Assembly: GCA_003290165.1 (NCBI GenBank)
Contig: QNQO01009147.1
Location: 1 to 64,000, forward strand
DNA from: Berberis thunbergii
Lineage: Eukaryota; Streptophyta; Magnoliopsida; Ranunculales; Berberidaceae
Length of the DNA stretch: 64,000 bases
Direction of reading: 5' to 3'
How positions within the stretch are numbered: the first letter of the stretch is position 1; each line of letters opens with the position of its first letter. The translations under genes and the position numbers were made by a program. A model generated the notes under the pieces. The model did no database searches. It worked only from the letters and a program-made list of their open reading frames with translations, and had not been told where the DNA came from. Positions 47,091 through 56,300 of the stretch are shown one piece after another.

Positions 47091-48041
47091 CGGCAATGAA
47101 CTCTTTGACACTGAGAAACCCTTGTCTCTTGGAATCAGCAATAGCCCGTACCTTTGGAACAACCATTTTTCAAATTGTTATTACAAAAAGTGAACGAATA
47201 TGGGATAATGTTAGCAGAGTCTCTTACTACACAATTGTATTGTATGTAGACTGAAAAAAAGGTAAATACAATCAAATAAACAATAGCCCAATCATCAGTA
47301 ACTTTGGCCATAACATGAAACTGATAATATAAAGTTGTTCAAGAATTAAAACATGGGTCTGATGAAGTTTGATTTAATCCAATTTTTGATCGTTAATGCA
47401 AGTACAACTACAAGATTATAAATCTTGTGCTTCTATCTCAAACTCTTCAAGTATTTACCAATAAAAATATCATAATATAGTACAAGAAAAGAGAACTCAT
47501 TCATGACTACCATCACTTAGATTCTATAATTGTAGCAAAAGCAACATTTTTCCATCATCAACGATAGGGTTTTCCATCTGACTACTTCAGTAACAGTCAA
47601 TGAAGACAATATAATAAAAGAAAACCTCCACCATCACTAAACTGAAACCTAACAACAAATCGAGCATAAGAAGCTCCTATGTAGCTAGATGAGGGGTAAA
47701 CATCGATGGGTCTCAAATGAACAGAAAACGACACATTTATGCTCTTGCAGCAAACGAAAAGGTCCATAAAACTTTAACAAAGTAATAATGCAACTCTATC
47801 TATCAAGCATATTGAATCATCATTTCAGATTGCTTCAATTTGATAACAATCATTAGTATTTAAATACACAGACTTCAAATTTACAGCTAAACTAATCAGA
47901 AACTGATAAAAAAACCCTAAAACGACAACTCGATATCAAAAGCCCTAAACGAACAAACCTGCTTCAGTTCAGACCGGGAGAGGCTGGAAAGAGCGAAGAA
48001 CTTGGTCGCATCGCTCCCCGTAATGCGTCCATCTCCATCTG
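47091..48041 (-). pseudogene. EH-domain (EHD-like) two-exon fragment captured in CACTA-II
   Basis: EH domains of endocytic proteins bind NPF motifs and contain EF-hands. Minus-strand exon 48,041-47,961 encodes DGDGRITGSDATKFFALSSL then SRSELKQ; after an 800-bp intron, exon 47,154-47,091 encodes VRAIADSKRQGFLSVKEFIA then AI and a stop. The family reads ...DGDGRVTG.DA..FF..S.L.R..LKQVWAIADSKRQGYLG..EF..AMQ. The first W of VWAIAD is R here. It is the first captured fragment after the 5' end of CACTA-II. Confidence 0.88.
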
Positions 48042-48123
48042 CAAACAAACACAAATCAATCAAACGAGTTCTACAGATATCTAACCACAACTTGTACCAA
48101 GAAACAAAAGAGTAGAGAAGTTG

Positions 48124-48160
48124 AATGAATGAATGAATGAATGAATGAATGAATGAAGGA
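48124..48160. repeat. GAAT microsatellite
   Basis: About nine tandem GAAT units in CACTA-II, upstream of the EH exon. Confidence 0.9.
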
Positions 48161-48197
48161 ACCTTAATAGATTAGTCGTAGGTGCGGAGGATGCGAG

Positions 48198-48530
48198 AGA
48201 AGAATTGGAGAGGAGGTGAAGAGGATTCGAGTGAGGAGAGCTCCTTGAGCTTGCGATTGTGTATGGCGTTGGAGACTTGGCTTTCGTCCAAAACCCTAGC
48301 TATCTTCACTGTCAATTCTTGCTACATCTCCTCTTTTTCCTTCTCGAAACCTGCATCTCTACTGTCAAAACAACAACAAGCAGCGAATGAAGCAACAAAG
48401 CTAACGATCCGCTCGGTGAAGGAAGTTCGTTGCTAAAAATCGAAGAGAGGAATTAGGGCTTTGGAGAAGGCGGAGAAGAATTGGAGAGGAGGTGAAGAGG
48501 ATTCGAGTGAGGAAAGCTCCTTGAGCTTGC
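48198..48530. repeat. 57-bp direct duplication in the 5' region of CACTA-II
   Basis: 48,198-48,254 and 48,474-48,530 are copies with one difference; both start AGAAGAATTGGAGAGGAGG and end AGCTCCTTGAGCTTGC. They are 276 bp apart. Confidence 0.85.
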
Positions 48531-48535
48531 TCTTT

Positions 48536-48625
48536 TTCCCCAAATTTTTCGCCAAATTTAAAGCGCAAAACTTTTGGAACCAGACCGCGAAACTCTCTCC
48601 ACACATACGCACGTGCAAAACACAT
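48536..48625 (-). promoter_or_regulatory. Candidate promoter region of CACTA-II
   Basis: On the minus strand: TTTTGCGCTTT, then GGCGAAAAATTTGGGG, followed by a CT-rich leader. Same order of motifs as the 5' end of CACTA-III at 27,746-27,812. Assignment as promoter is inference from position. Confidence 0.4.
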
Positions 48626-48629
48626 GTTT

Positions 48630-48906
48630 AGCCATGGTTTTAAACCGTTGGCAGTTCAAAACACGTTTGTGCCCACGGTTTTAGCCCGTTGGCCATTATA
48701 GCCACGGTTTTTAGCTATGGCAAATGAACCCACAGTTTTAAACCGTGGCCATGGGGTAATGATTATAGCCACGGTTTTAAACACGTTTATACCCACGGTT
48801 TTTGGCCGTTGACCCCGATATCCACGGTTATTGGCCGTGCCAAATAAAGCAACGGCTTAGAACCGTGGCCATCTACGTGTAGCTAAAGAGGCCTTTTGGT
48901 GTAGTG
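48630..48906. repeat. CACTA-II right subterminal repeats
   Basis: Units such as GCCACGGTTTTAAACACG and CCACAGTTTTAAACCGTGGC, degenerate relative to the left end. Confidence 0.88.
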
Positions 48907-48909
48907 CAT
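48907..48909. repeat. Target-site duplication of CACTA-II (right), CAT
   Basis: Matches 24,404-24,406. Confidence 0.85.
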
Positions 48910-49109
48910 GCTCTCAAATGTAGAGATCCATTCCACTCCTTTGTTGCAAATTTTTTCTTTTCTTTTCCATTTTTGACATGAACAACTTGTAAAGGTATAA
49001 GGTTAGGTTATAGACTACTCTTAAAGTGTCCCATAATTCATCTGTTAGACAAGTGTAAGTGAAGAAGAGTGAATTGAATTGAATTGAAATGAAACCCATC
49101 AAATAACAC

Positions 49110-49151
49110 TGTTTTGCATTCATTCATTCATTCATTCATTCATTCATTCAA
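49110..49151. repeat. CATT microsatellite
   Basis: About nine CATT units in CACTA-I, upstream of the WUSCHEL copy. Confidence 0.9.
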
Positions 49152-49327
49152 TATAACATTATTCATTCTTATGTAAATCATAGTATCATATCATACCCTC
49201 TATATACAACCTTCAACTTTACCACCATTATTAATCATAATAACAAGACTAGCTACTATGTTCCTTTTGCACAAGTAGTTCCTCTGAGTCCCACACTTTC
49301 TACACCCTCTTTTGTCCCCAACCCTTT

Positions 49328-49333
49328 TATAAA
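49328..49333 (+). promoter_or_regulatory. TATA box of the truncated WUSCHEL copy
   Basis: TATAAA about 205 bp before the ATG, followed by a CT-rich leader of the kind seen in plant 5' UTRs. It suggests the copy was captured together with its core promoter. Confidence 0.5.
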
Positions 49334-49533
49334 CCTTTGTCTGTTAACTTCAGTCCTTCTCTCCCAAATATTTCTATGATCTTCACCCTTTATTACTCTT
49401 CACCACCCCATATGCTCTTCTTCTTAGCTTCCACTCTCTCTCAACTACTTCTCTATAAGTTCTATAATCAATTTAATTCACACATTCACACAAAAGCACT
49501 CCCTTTGTTCTCTTCCTCTTGTTTTGATCACTC

Positions 49534-49872
49534 ATGGAAAGTCAACAACAAGACCCTACTCCACACAACCAACCACCACAAGCACAACAAAATCAGCAAC
49601 AACAACCAGCACAAGAAGATAGTAGCACTGCAGGGAGTAGTAGCAAGAGTAGCTTCTTGTGCAGGCAGAGTAGTACAAGGTGGACACCCACAACTGACCA
49701 GATTAGAATCTTGAAGGACTTTTACTACAACAATGGGGTAAGATCCCCATGTGTAGAGCAGATTCAGAGAATCTCGGCGCGGTTACGACAGTATGGGAAG
49801 ATTGAAGGCAAGAATGTTTTCTATTGGTTTCAGAACCATAAAGCCAGAGAAAGGCAGAAGATCTATAAATGA
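49534..49872 (+). CDS. WUS-like: WUSCHEL-like homeodomain-only protein (truncated WUS copy)
   Basis: WUSCHEL maintains stem cells in the shoot meristem as a nuclear homeodomain factor. This frame encodes 112 residues: a Gln/Pro-rich start (residues 1-30), a Ser-rich stretch with [10 protein letters not shown] (41-50), then a complete WUS-class homeodomain at about 46-109, with [39 protein letters not shown] and the recognition helix [14 protein letters not shown]. The extra residues YYNNG and KIEGKN are those of the WUS clade. After RERQK the similarity stops and IYK is followed by a stop. The acidic region, WUS box and EAR motif (about 180 residues) are missing. No stop or frameshift interrupts the frame. 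It lies inside CACTA-I on the opposite strand to the other captured genes. It could be expressed or be a dead copy; intact frame favours recent capture or constraint. Confidence 0.85.
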   Translation: MESQQQDPTPHNQPPQAQQNQQQQPAQEDSSTAGSSSKSSFLCRQSSTRWTPTTDQIRILKDFYYNNGVRSPCVEQIQRISARLRQYGKIEGKNVFYWFQNHKARERQKIYK

Positions 49873-51470
49873 TTCTCTTCTACTATTTTCAGTTAAGTGA
49901 TTCATCTCAGGATCTAGTCAATGTCTCATCTCATTTTGTCTTTAAGAACTGTGCATATTACAGATTCATCTATTGCTACTGACATATTACATATTACAGT
50001 ATTACTTCTATTAAAGATTCATCTATTACATATTACATATTACATCTCATTTTGTCTTTAAGAACTGTGCATATTACATATTACAGTTCTAGAATCCGTA
50101 AAAACTCAGTTTACCTATTAAAAGAAGAAAACTTGCACATCAAAGTCCTTTATAATAAAACTCGATAGAGTATTAATCATGCTTGTTTCATCACAGTCAA
50201 CCATATCTAATGCTACATCACAAAATTAGTCATGCAACTTGCAATATCTCTTTTGACTTATCTTTTCTTGTTCATAATCATGGAGAAGTGTTGCAGACTT
50301 CATGACCTGGAGAGAATGTAATGAGCAATGGTAACATGGGGTTTAGAAATTCAATTAATAAGGAATATGCACTCCTCATAGGCGGATGGATAGATTTTCA
50401 ATCTTCAAGCAACTCAATATAGATCCTCCTCCATCCACTTTATGATCCAATATTAATGACTACAGCACTCTACTGTTTTTGTTTGTTTGTTTGCACCTTC
50501 CAAGTCAAGGTTGTCTGATAAGTTTGATAGATTTCTTCTGTTGTGATTTAAGCAGACATTTCTTGCAAATGAGCTACAAACTATAGAAAGGGCATTCAGT
50601 TCAATGCTTTATGCTCTTAATGTGGTAAATGTATGTGTGCTTATAGGATAAGGCATATATCACTTATTTATTTTCCTGTAAAGGGATTAGACACAATGGA
50701 TAAACCCTACCTCACACCCTGTTTTTATTTTTTGTTATAGTAATTAATACCTTAATTGTTCCTAAATTATTTTGTCGAATAAAATCAATTGTATATCACC
50801 ATCGGATGTTGATAATGACAAAGAAATCTTGCCAATAACAAACTCAAAGGTCTAATCCTAATAACAAAAATGTACTATTTAGTGCTGATGTATCACCAAC
50901 TCAACCATATAACTCATAACTGTTGGAATCAAACTCGAACCAGTCATCTGCATGGGGTGGGGAGGATTAATTTGTAGCAGATGGATTTTTTTTCCTCTCT
51001 TTCTATATGGATTTTTAGAGTTGAGACTTGTAACTTCTAATATCAGTAGTTTGGGTTATTCGCAGTCACTCTTTCAGGTGCTTGTATTGTTTCAATTTTC
51101 ATGTATTTTTTTAGAAAGAATAAATTAAAATACTAGAAAACCAATTGGGAACACAAATGACATACTAAAAACCATTAGAACAAAGCAAACTAAATGGGAA
51201 CCAAACAACCACTAATCTCACAAAGCAATCTCATACTAAAAACCATTAGAACATAAATCAATTCAAGATTCGTACCTCAAAATTGCCTCTAGATGATCGA
51301 AAACCGCTGGAGATAATCTTGGTATTTCTTCCCCGATGGAGAGACTCTGAAATCTATTTCATCTCTCTCTGAATATACAAACACATTGTCAACATCTCAA
51401 TAAATTATTGAACAAACTACAAAATGAAATGCAATCACAGAATCCAACTTACCTTTAATCAGAAACCTTA
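49873..51470. other. Unassigned interior of CACTA-I right of the WUS copy
   Basis: AT-rich with tandem ATTACAT/ATTACAG units around 49,985-50,080 and a partial duplication (CTCATTTTGTCTTTAAGAAC at about 49,929 and 50,045). No gene recognised. Confidence 0.4.
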
Positions 51471-51499
51471 ATTTGTGCAAAATGAAAAGGATGAAATAG

Positions 51500-51965
51500 T
51501 GAAGGAGTAGTGAGTAACAGAGGCAGAGTGAAGTGGAGGCGAAGCGACGAAGTGACAGAGAGCGAGAGAGCTCAGGCGATGCAGCAGAGAGCGAGAGAGA
51601 TCAGGTGACAGTAAGACGAGAGGTGATGGCGAGAGAAGAGCGAGAGATATCAGGCGAGGCGAGGTGACGGCAAGAGGAGAGTCGAGGTGGGAGAGCTGCG
51701 TTTGTGAGGGAGAGGTGCGTTGCGAGGGAGAGTCGCGAGGGAGGAGATGAAAGCCTTGGTCGCGAGGGAAAGGTGCATCTATGAGGGAGCTCTTGTGAGG
51801 GAGAGTCGCAAGGGAGAGGTGTCTGTGAGGGAGTTCTTGTGAGGGAGGGAGAGTCGCGAGGGAGAGGGGCGTTTGTGAGGGAGTTCTTGCGAGGGAGGAG
51901 ATGAAATCGATTGTGAGGGAGTTCTTGTGAGGGAGAGTCGCAAGGGAGGAGATGAAATCGATAAA
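51500..51965. repeat. Purine-rich imperfect tandem repeats near the CACTA-I right end
   Basis: Many copies of GAGGGAGAGTCGCGAGGGAG and GTGAGGGAGTTCTTG-type units. Read on the minus strand this is a CT-rich leader just inside the 5' end, as in the other CACTA elements. Confidence 0.75.
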
Positions 51966-52087
51966 AACGCGCGTAAAAAATTTTTATCTCCCGCTCTGCT
52001 TCATTGTGTATTCAAAACGCTATCTTTTAAATTTAGATTGGTTTTGATAGCACAAGTCCAAAAAAACGCTATGGATGTGTCGTAGTG
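51966..52087 (-). repeat. CACTA-I right (5') terminal region
   Basis: Contains AAAACGCTATC and AAAAACGCTATGG subterminal repeats and, on the minus strand, AGAGCGGGAGATAAAAAA. CACTA-IV has AGAGCGGGAGTTAAAAAA at the same distance from its left end, so these are equivalent ends. Confidence 0.75.
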
Positions 52088-52090
52088 AGG
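52088..52090. repeat. Target-site duplication of CACTA-I (right), AGG
   Basis: Matches 19,416-19,418. Confidence 0.8.
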
Positions 52091-52564
52091 GAAATAAATG
52101 GATTACCCACAAAGTCTTTATAACCACTATTTTGTGACAAAATCTGTACGGAACTATTATTCAAAATTTTACTTTATTCTGTAAAAGGATGAATAATAAA
52201 CACGTGTTGCATATCACATGCAAACCAGTAAGGATCAGGATATAGATGTTGCTGTTTCAATAATAAAGTCAACTATCAAAATCACAATCTACCCATAGTC
52301 AATTTTTCCTGATTAAACTAAATCTCACATGTAACTTGTCCACAAAAACAAAACCCACTAAGGAAATTTCATAGAAACTCTGTGCATAAGAAAAGTAGCA
52401 ATTGGGTTAGAAAAAATAGTAAAATTGACTTTGTGAAGTATTAAATTGACTTGGAAAACTTGTTCCTTCATAGTACAGCTGGTCGATGAAATTAAACGTG
52501 TTTTTTCTATGGATTAGAACTTGTTTGGTTAACAGCTTATCTCATTCTCTGACAAACCCTCCTC

Positions 52565-52572
52565 TATTTATA
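52565..52572 (+). promoter_or_regulatory. TATA-like box of the resident gene
   Basis: TATTTATA 116 bp upstream of the ATG at 52,688, giving a plausible 5' UTR of 80-90 bp. Confidence 0.5.
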
Positions 52573-52687
52573 CATCTGTTTAGGCCATTAACCTCTTATT
52601 GATCAGTTTCATTTGGTTTGACAAAGAGAGATTTCCAAGTGTAACACAATATTCTGAAGCTTGTGGTTAATCTAGAGATTATAGATC

Positions 52688-54415
52688 ATGATGAATGCAA
52701 CAAGGGCCTTTGGTTCTAGTGATTTGATGAGTACTGTTGATCGCCTTGCTAGTCACAGGTCTCGAGCATTGGTTCTTATTCCCTACCACACCATAGAGAT
52801 GTTTAGGTCTACACATCCTAGTCGTTTATCAAGCACACATGGCGTATCGCTAAAAAATTTGCCTAGCATGCACCATAAGAAGATGTAACCATTTCGTTTC
52901 TCCCATCAATTCAATTTTACTGTGTTTTCATACATCTTGTTACAGGTTTAATGCGCAACACTAATTACATTTGCTTGATGTAGGTTTGTGACACTCTGTG
53001 GCAGTGTTCCTCCAGGACCAACTTCGGATTCTTGGTAATGTATATGTTATTATATGGCTGCTTACAATTCCTTATGCTTCAACGTTCTTTGATTGTCAGA
53101 TGTTTAATTTAACCATTTTCATTTTAAACATGCAGGAAACTTTGGCTTTTGGGAGGATTAATATCCTTGATCATACCGTTTTGGAAGAACAAATGGTCTC
53201 CATTACTAGTTCTGAAAAGTAAGAACAAGGGGATAGATCATTATTCTAACTTTGAAATGAAATGAAGTGCTTTTCATTAGCTTTTAAGTTCAGTTAATCC
53301 AGACTTTTGCTTTTGCAGTTAAGCTAATTTATTAAACTTCTGAATATTTAGGTAAGGCTGATAACATGGTAAAGTCGTTGGACACGGTGGTGGAGGTTGT
53401 CGAAAAGGTGGCAGAGGAGGTGGAGAAGGTGGCTGAGAATCTCACAGAGAAGCTCCCAAAGGGTGTAAAGGTTAGGAATGCGATTGATTTGGTTGAAAGT
53501 ATGGCCAAAGAAGTAGCAGAGGATGCCCAAGTAGCTGATGAGATGATTCACAAGGTATACAGTTTTCTGAGAATTGAAACTTTGAATAAACAAATGGAAA
53601 TAATAACCAAAAAATAACAGAAAGAAATGCTAACTGGAAGAAAAAATAATAATAACCATGTCAACTAAGAATGAATTATTAAAATGTTTGATAAAATACT
53701 ATAAACCAAAGCAACAAAATATCACTGAGATTCTTTGCAGAAAAATTTACTCTTATTGGTCCTGTAAAAAATCGAAATATGTCGAGTAAAGGTATGTTAA
53801 AAATGACTGCTATTTGTTTGTACATAAGTGATGTCGTCAATATCTTTTATAAAGTTTATCTACAATAAATTATTAATCAATATCTGTGATAATCCTTTGA
53901 ATTAGTCCTACGGGAGGCTTTCTTACTGAACAAGGGATACAACTTGGTTACATCCAATCATAGTTGACTTGTATTAATCAAGGGACTTTTTTTTTAATTA
54001 TCTTTGACTGATGATTATAGAATTGGGTTTTGACTTGAAAAGGTGGAATTGGATCTTGAGTTGCATAGTTAACAGAAAACTCTACCATGGCTATCTAAAG
54101 TTTATGATGGAGGTCATCGTAAGTATTATTTTGTACTGTGGTAAAACTTGGGGATATTGTTTTGAGTATATTATTTCGTGAAAAGTATTATCATTTATAT
54201 ATACAAGATCGAGCACAAAAGATGTTACAGCCGGTGGTGCAAAATACCTTACATTATGTTTTGTTTTTAACCGTAACCTTATTCATATAAAAATGCAGGC
54301 AGAGGAAGTGGAAAAGGAGGTTGAAAAAGATGTGGAAGCAATCACAAAGGCGAACATGGAGCAAGAAAATAAGGAACGGAAAAATGAGGGGAAGGAAGTT
54401 AGTGACAAGAGTTAG
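52688..54415 (+). CDS. Uncharacterised plant membrane-anchored coiled-coil protein, five exons
   Basis: Exons by reading frame and splice sites: 52,688-52,884, 52,984-53,034, 53,136-53,218, 53,352-53,554 and 54,299-54,415. The sum is 651 bp, giving 216 residues plus stop, and every junction is GT...AG and keeps frame. The N-terminal ~80 residues are Ser/Arg-rich with few acids, compatible with organelle targeting. Then SVPPGPTSDSWKLWLLGGLI and SLIIPFWKNKWSPLLVLKS give one hydrophobic segment with a basic flank, followed by a long Val/Glu/Lys coiled coil (VVEVVEKVAEEVEKVAENL and AEEVEKEVEKDVEAI) and a charged tail. I recall plant proteins of this layout (W..W.LG...S.IIPFWKNKWGPLL.LK plus coiled coil) without an assigned function. 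It is the only gene in the window with an undamaged multi-exon structure. Confidence 0.78.
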
Positions 54416-54822
54416 CCTAAACTTTATTGGTTTGGTGCAAAACATATTTTCAAATGCATGTCAAAACTGAAGTAACATTGGTTTGTAATCGATTTGTTTA
54501 TTATTTGAATATAAAGATAACAATATTTTGTAAAGTGTCACATCCAGTTCATAAAATCACATCCAGTTTATAACAATATTCTATATAAGTTCATAAAAGC
54601 ATGAATATAGGCTACATAACAAAGATTGAAAAAACGAAATCATTGTAATAAACTTCATTTTATCAGCAATTTTGACAAATAAAATCATTCTTTACCAACT
54701 CTCAGGTACAAAAACAAAAAAAATCAACAAAAAATTCGACATGATCAAACTTTAGCATTTGGCTCTGAATTACTAAAACAGTTAGGGCTAAACAAGAACA
54801 AACAAATAAGAAGGTGAGCATA
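54416..54822. other. 3' flank of the resident gene
   Basis: AT-rich, with ATATAAAG/AACAATA signals about 90 bp after the stop that could serve polyadenylation. Nothing else seen. Confidence 0.4.
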
Positions 54823-54831
54823 AAATAGTAT
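54823..54831. repeat. 9-bp target-site duplication of the Mutator-type MITE (left)
   Basis: AAATAGTAT, repeated at 55,016-55,024. Confidence 0.85.
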
Positions 54832-55015
54832 GAGAAATTCTAAATGGCGAGGAAGTGGGCGAGGAAATCAGCGAGGGAGGGAGAGAAGGGACCGCCCATC
54901 CCCCTCGGGATGTGTGCATGAAAAATGATGGTGTGTATCCCGAGGAGATGAGCGGTCCCCTCTCTCCCTCCCTCGCTGATTTCCTCGCCCGCTTCCTCGT
55001 TGTGTAGAATAGCTC
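54832..55015. mobile_element. Mutator-type MITE, 184 bp foldback
   Basis: Two inverted arms of about 78 bp separated by a loop of about 25 bp. The outer ends are GAGAAATTCTAAATGGCGAG and, in reverse complement, GAGCTATTCTACACAACGAG; the inner arms match almost perfectly. A perfect 9-bp TSD (AAATAGTAT), the Mutator signature length, flanks it. No coding capacity. Transcripts through it would form a strong hairpin. Confidence 0.9.
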
Positions 55016-55024
55016 AAATAGTAT

Positions 55025-55786
55025 ATACTGATGTTAATTTTTTGCTACAACACAATGCGATTGAGACACGTAAAAAATGTGGCTCGTCCATTCTTAGACA
55101 TGCACAAACAACAATCTTGAATACACTAAGGGGGTGTAGTTTCCTTATTTGGTCTTATAACGCTTGTTCACCAATTTTCAGCGGAAATGCATATTGAGTA
55201 TTAATTTCCTAATGCATAAAACAAAAGTTGCACCTGCAACTACAAAACACTAAATGATTATATTGTTATAAGCAACATAAATTTAGTTACAGAAAATAAA
55301 ACCTACTAACCTAATTACTAGGATGCTCTAGCCTTGTACTAAAACAAAAGGACATATCAAATCAGTTATTAGTGAAAATTTTACTCTGCAAAGTTTGAAG
55401 TATCCAAATTCTTTGTTATAAATTGTGTACTAATTTGGTCATATTCAAGGAGAGGCATCGTTTTTTATGATCTAGTGAGGGTTAGTCGATGGAACTAACA
55501 GTGCAGAGTTGAACAAAAGAACTCATATTCATGAAAAGTAAAAATAATAACAATAATAAATAAATCCTGTATGGATATAGTACCAAATGATCTTAAGCTA
55601 AAGAAGCTTCTTTTGATATTATTTCATTGAATCAGTCCATGGCACCCAAATAACAATTTGCACGACAAATATGTAATAATTTGTGTACTTTGAATTATAA
55701 CTTAAAACAGAAACTTAAAGAATTATCAGAGGATCCAAACCTTTTTTAGCTACATCTATTTCTATAAAATTTCACTACACACCATT
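55025..55786. other. Non-coding stretch
   Basis: AT-rich, no gene recognised. Confidence 0.4.
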
Positions 55787-56290
55787 TGATGCGTCCAAAT
55801 CTATCGTCATAGAGATCTAACCTGCAAAACAGGGTTAGATTGCCAAAGACTATTTGTTTGGTGACCAAAGGCACTCTGATGCTTAAGTCAGTTAATCTGT
55901 GGGAGAGAAAGAATTTGGACAAAGTATAGTTCAGTTATGTTTGCATACCTCTTGTCAAATGTGGCGTAGTTAACTCTATGCATGATTTAAGCATGTATGG
56001 CGCGATGAGAGGAGACGTTTTTCACAACGGTCTTCTCCTTCATTGACATATGTCCATGGGGGAGTGATTCCCGCCATGACTTGTCTCCTTCGTAACGTCT
56101 CTCTTCTCTAAGGGAAGAAATCCATTGGGCCTGAACTTGGGCCTTTGATTATGATCTATTATTAAAGACCTTTTTGGGCTTTAATGATCGGACCTGCCTA
56201 TTTGGGCTTCTAGGATCGGACTTGTTATCCGTGTTGAAATTGAAGTGTTTGTTCCTCATGATGGACGATCTTTGCCACGTGTACAGTCTT
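55787..56290 (-). repeat. 3' LTR of the gypsy element (inner boundary approximate)
   Basis: Aligns with 61,483-61,703: shared ACAGGGTTAGA, TTGCCAAAGAC/CTGCCAAAGACC, GATGCTTAAGTCAG, GTTTGCATACCTC and TTGCATGATTTAA-like blocks. The rest of the LTR has no copy in the window, so the inner edge near 56,290 is set only by the end of the pol frame. Confidence 0.75.
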
Positions 56291-56300
56291 GATTATAGGA

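Larger units (their letters stand above)
24407..48906 (-). mobile_element. CACTA-II: Pack-type CACTA transposon nested in CACTA-I
   Basis: Left terminus CACTACACCAAAAATACC, right terminus (reverse complement) CACTACACCAAAAGGCC, TSD CAT. Subterminal arrays of GCCACGG...CCGTGGC palindromes lie at both ends. It spans 24,500 bp; removing the LINE with its 14-bp TSD leaves about 10.2 kb. Reading minus strand from the right end, the captured order is EH domain, EGY2, threonine aldolase, MLO, RH7 helicase, (LINE insertion), cysteine synthase, RNR large subunit, AGPase small subunit. All are on the minus strand. No transposase recognised. Its left end matches the right end of CACTA-III, so the two are the same family in opposite orientation. 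Confidence 0.92.
19419..52087 (-). mobile_element. CACTA-I: outermost CACTA transposon, carrying nested elements and host gene pieces
   Basis: Left terminus CACTACAACAAAAAG and right terminus (reverse complement) CACTACGACACATCC, flanked by the 3-bp TSD AGG. Both ends carry AACGCTAT-type subterminal repeats. It spans 32,669 bp, of which 24,503 bp is the CACTA-II insertion with its TSD, leaving about 8.17 kb. Its own content is an EDC4-like and an ARF2-like fragment (minus), unassigned plus-strand exons near 23.4 kb, and a truncated WUSCHEL copy (plus). I see no transposase, so it would depend on a partner element. I assign minus orientation because the right end resembles the 5' end of CACTA-IV and the left end carries the polyadenylation-like module. 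Confidence 0.85.

Noticed and set aside
48124..49151. GAAT and CATT microsatellites on the two sides of the CACTA-II right end, as a possible inverted pair
   Set aside because: Simple repeats of common type; the real TSD (CAT) and termini explain the junction without them.
49337..49714. 125-codon frame overlapping the WUSCHEL copy
   Set aside because: It covers the CT-rich leader and reads the WUS exon out of frame; the homeodomain frame at 49,534 is clearly the real one.
55773..55786. CACTACACACC motif next to the gypsy 3' LTR
   Set aside because: Looks like a CACTA terminus but has no subterminal repeats on either side and no partner end; probably chance next to the LTR boundary.
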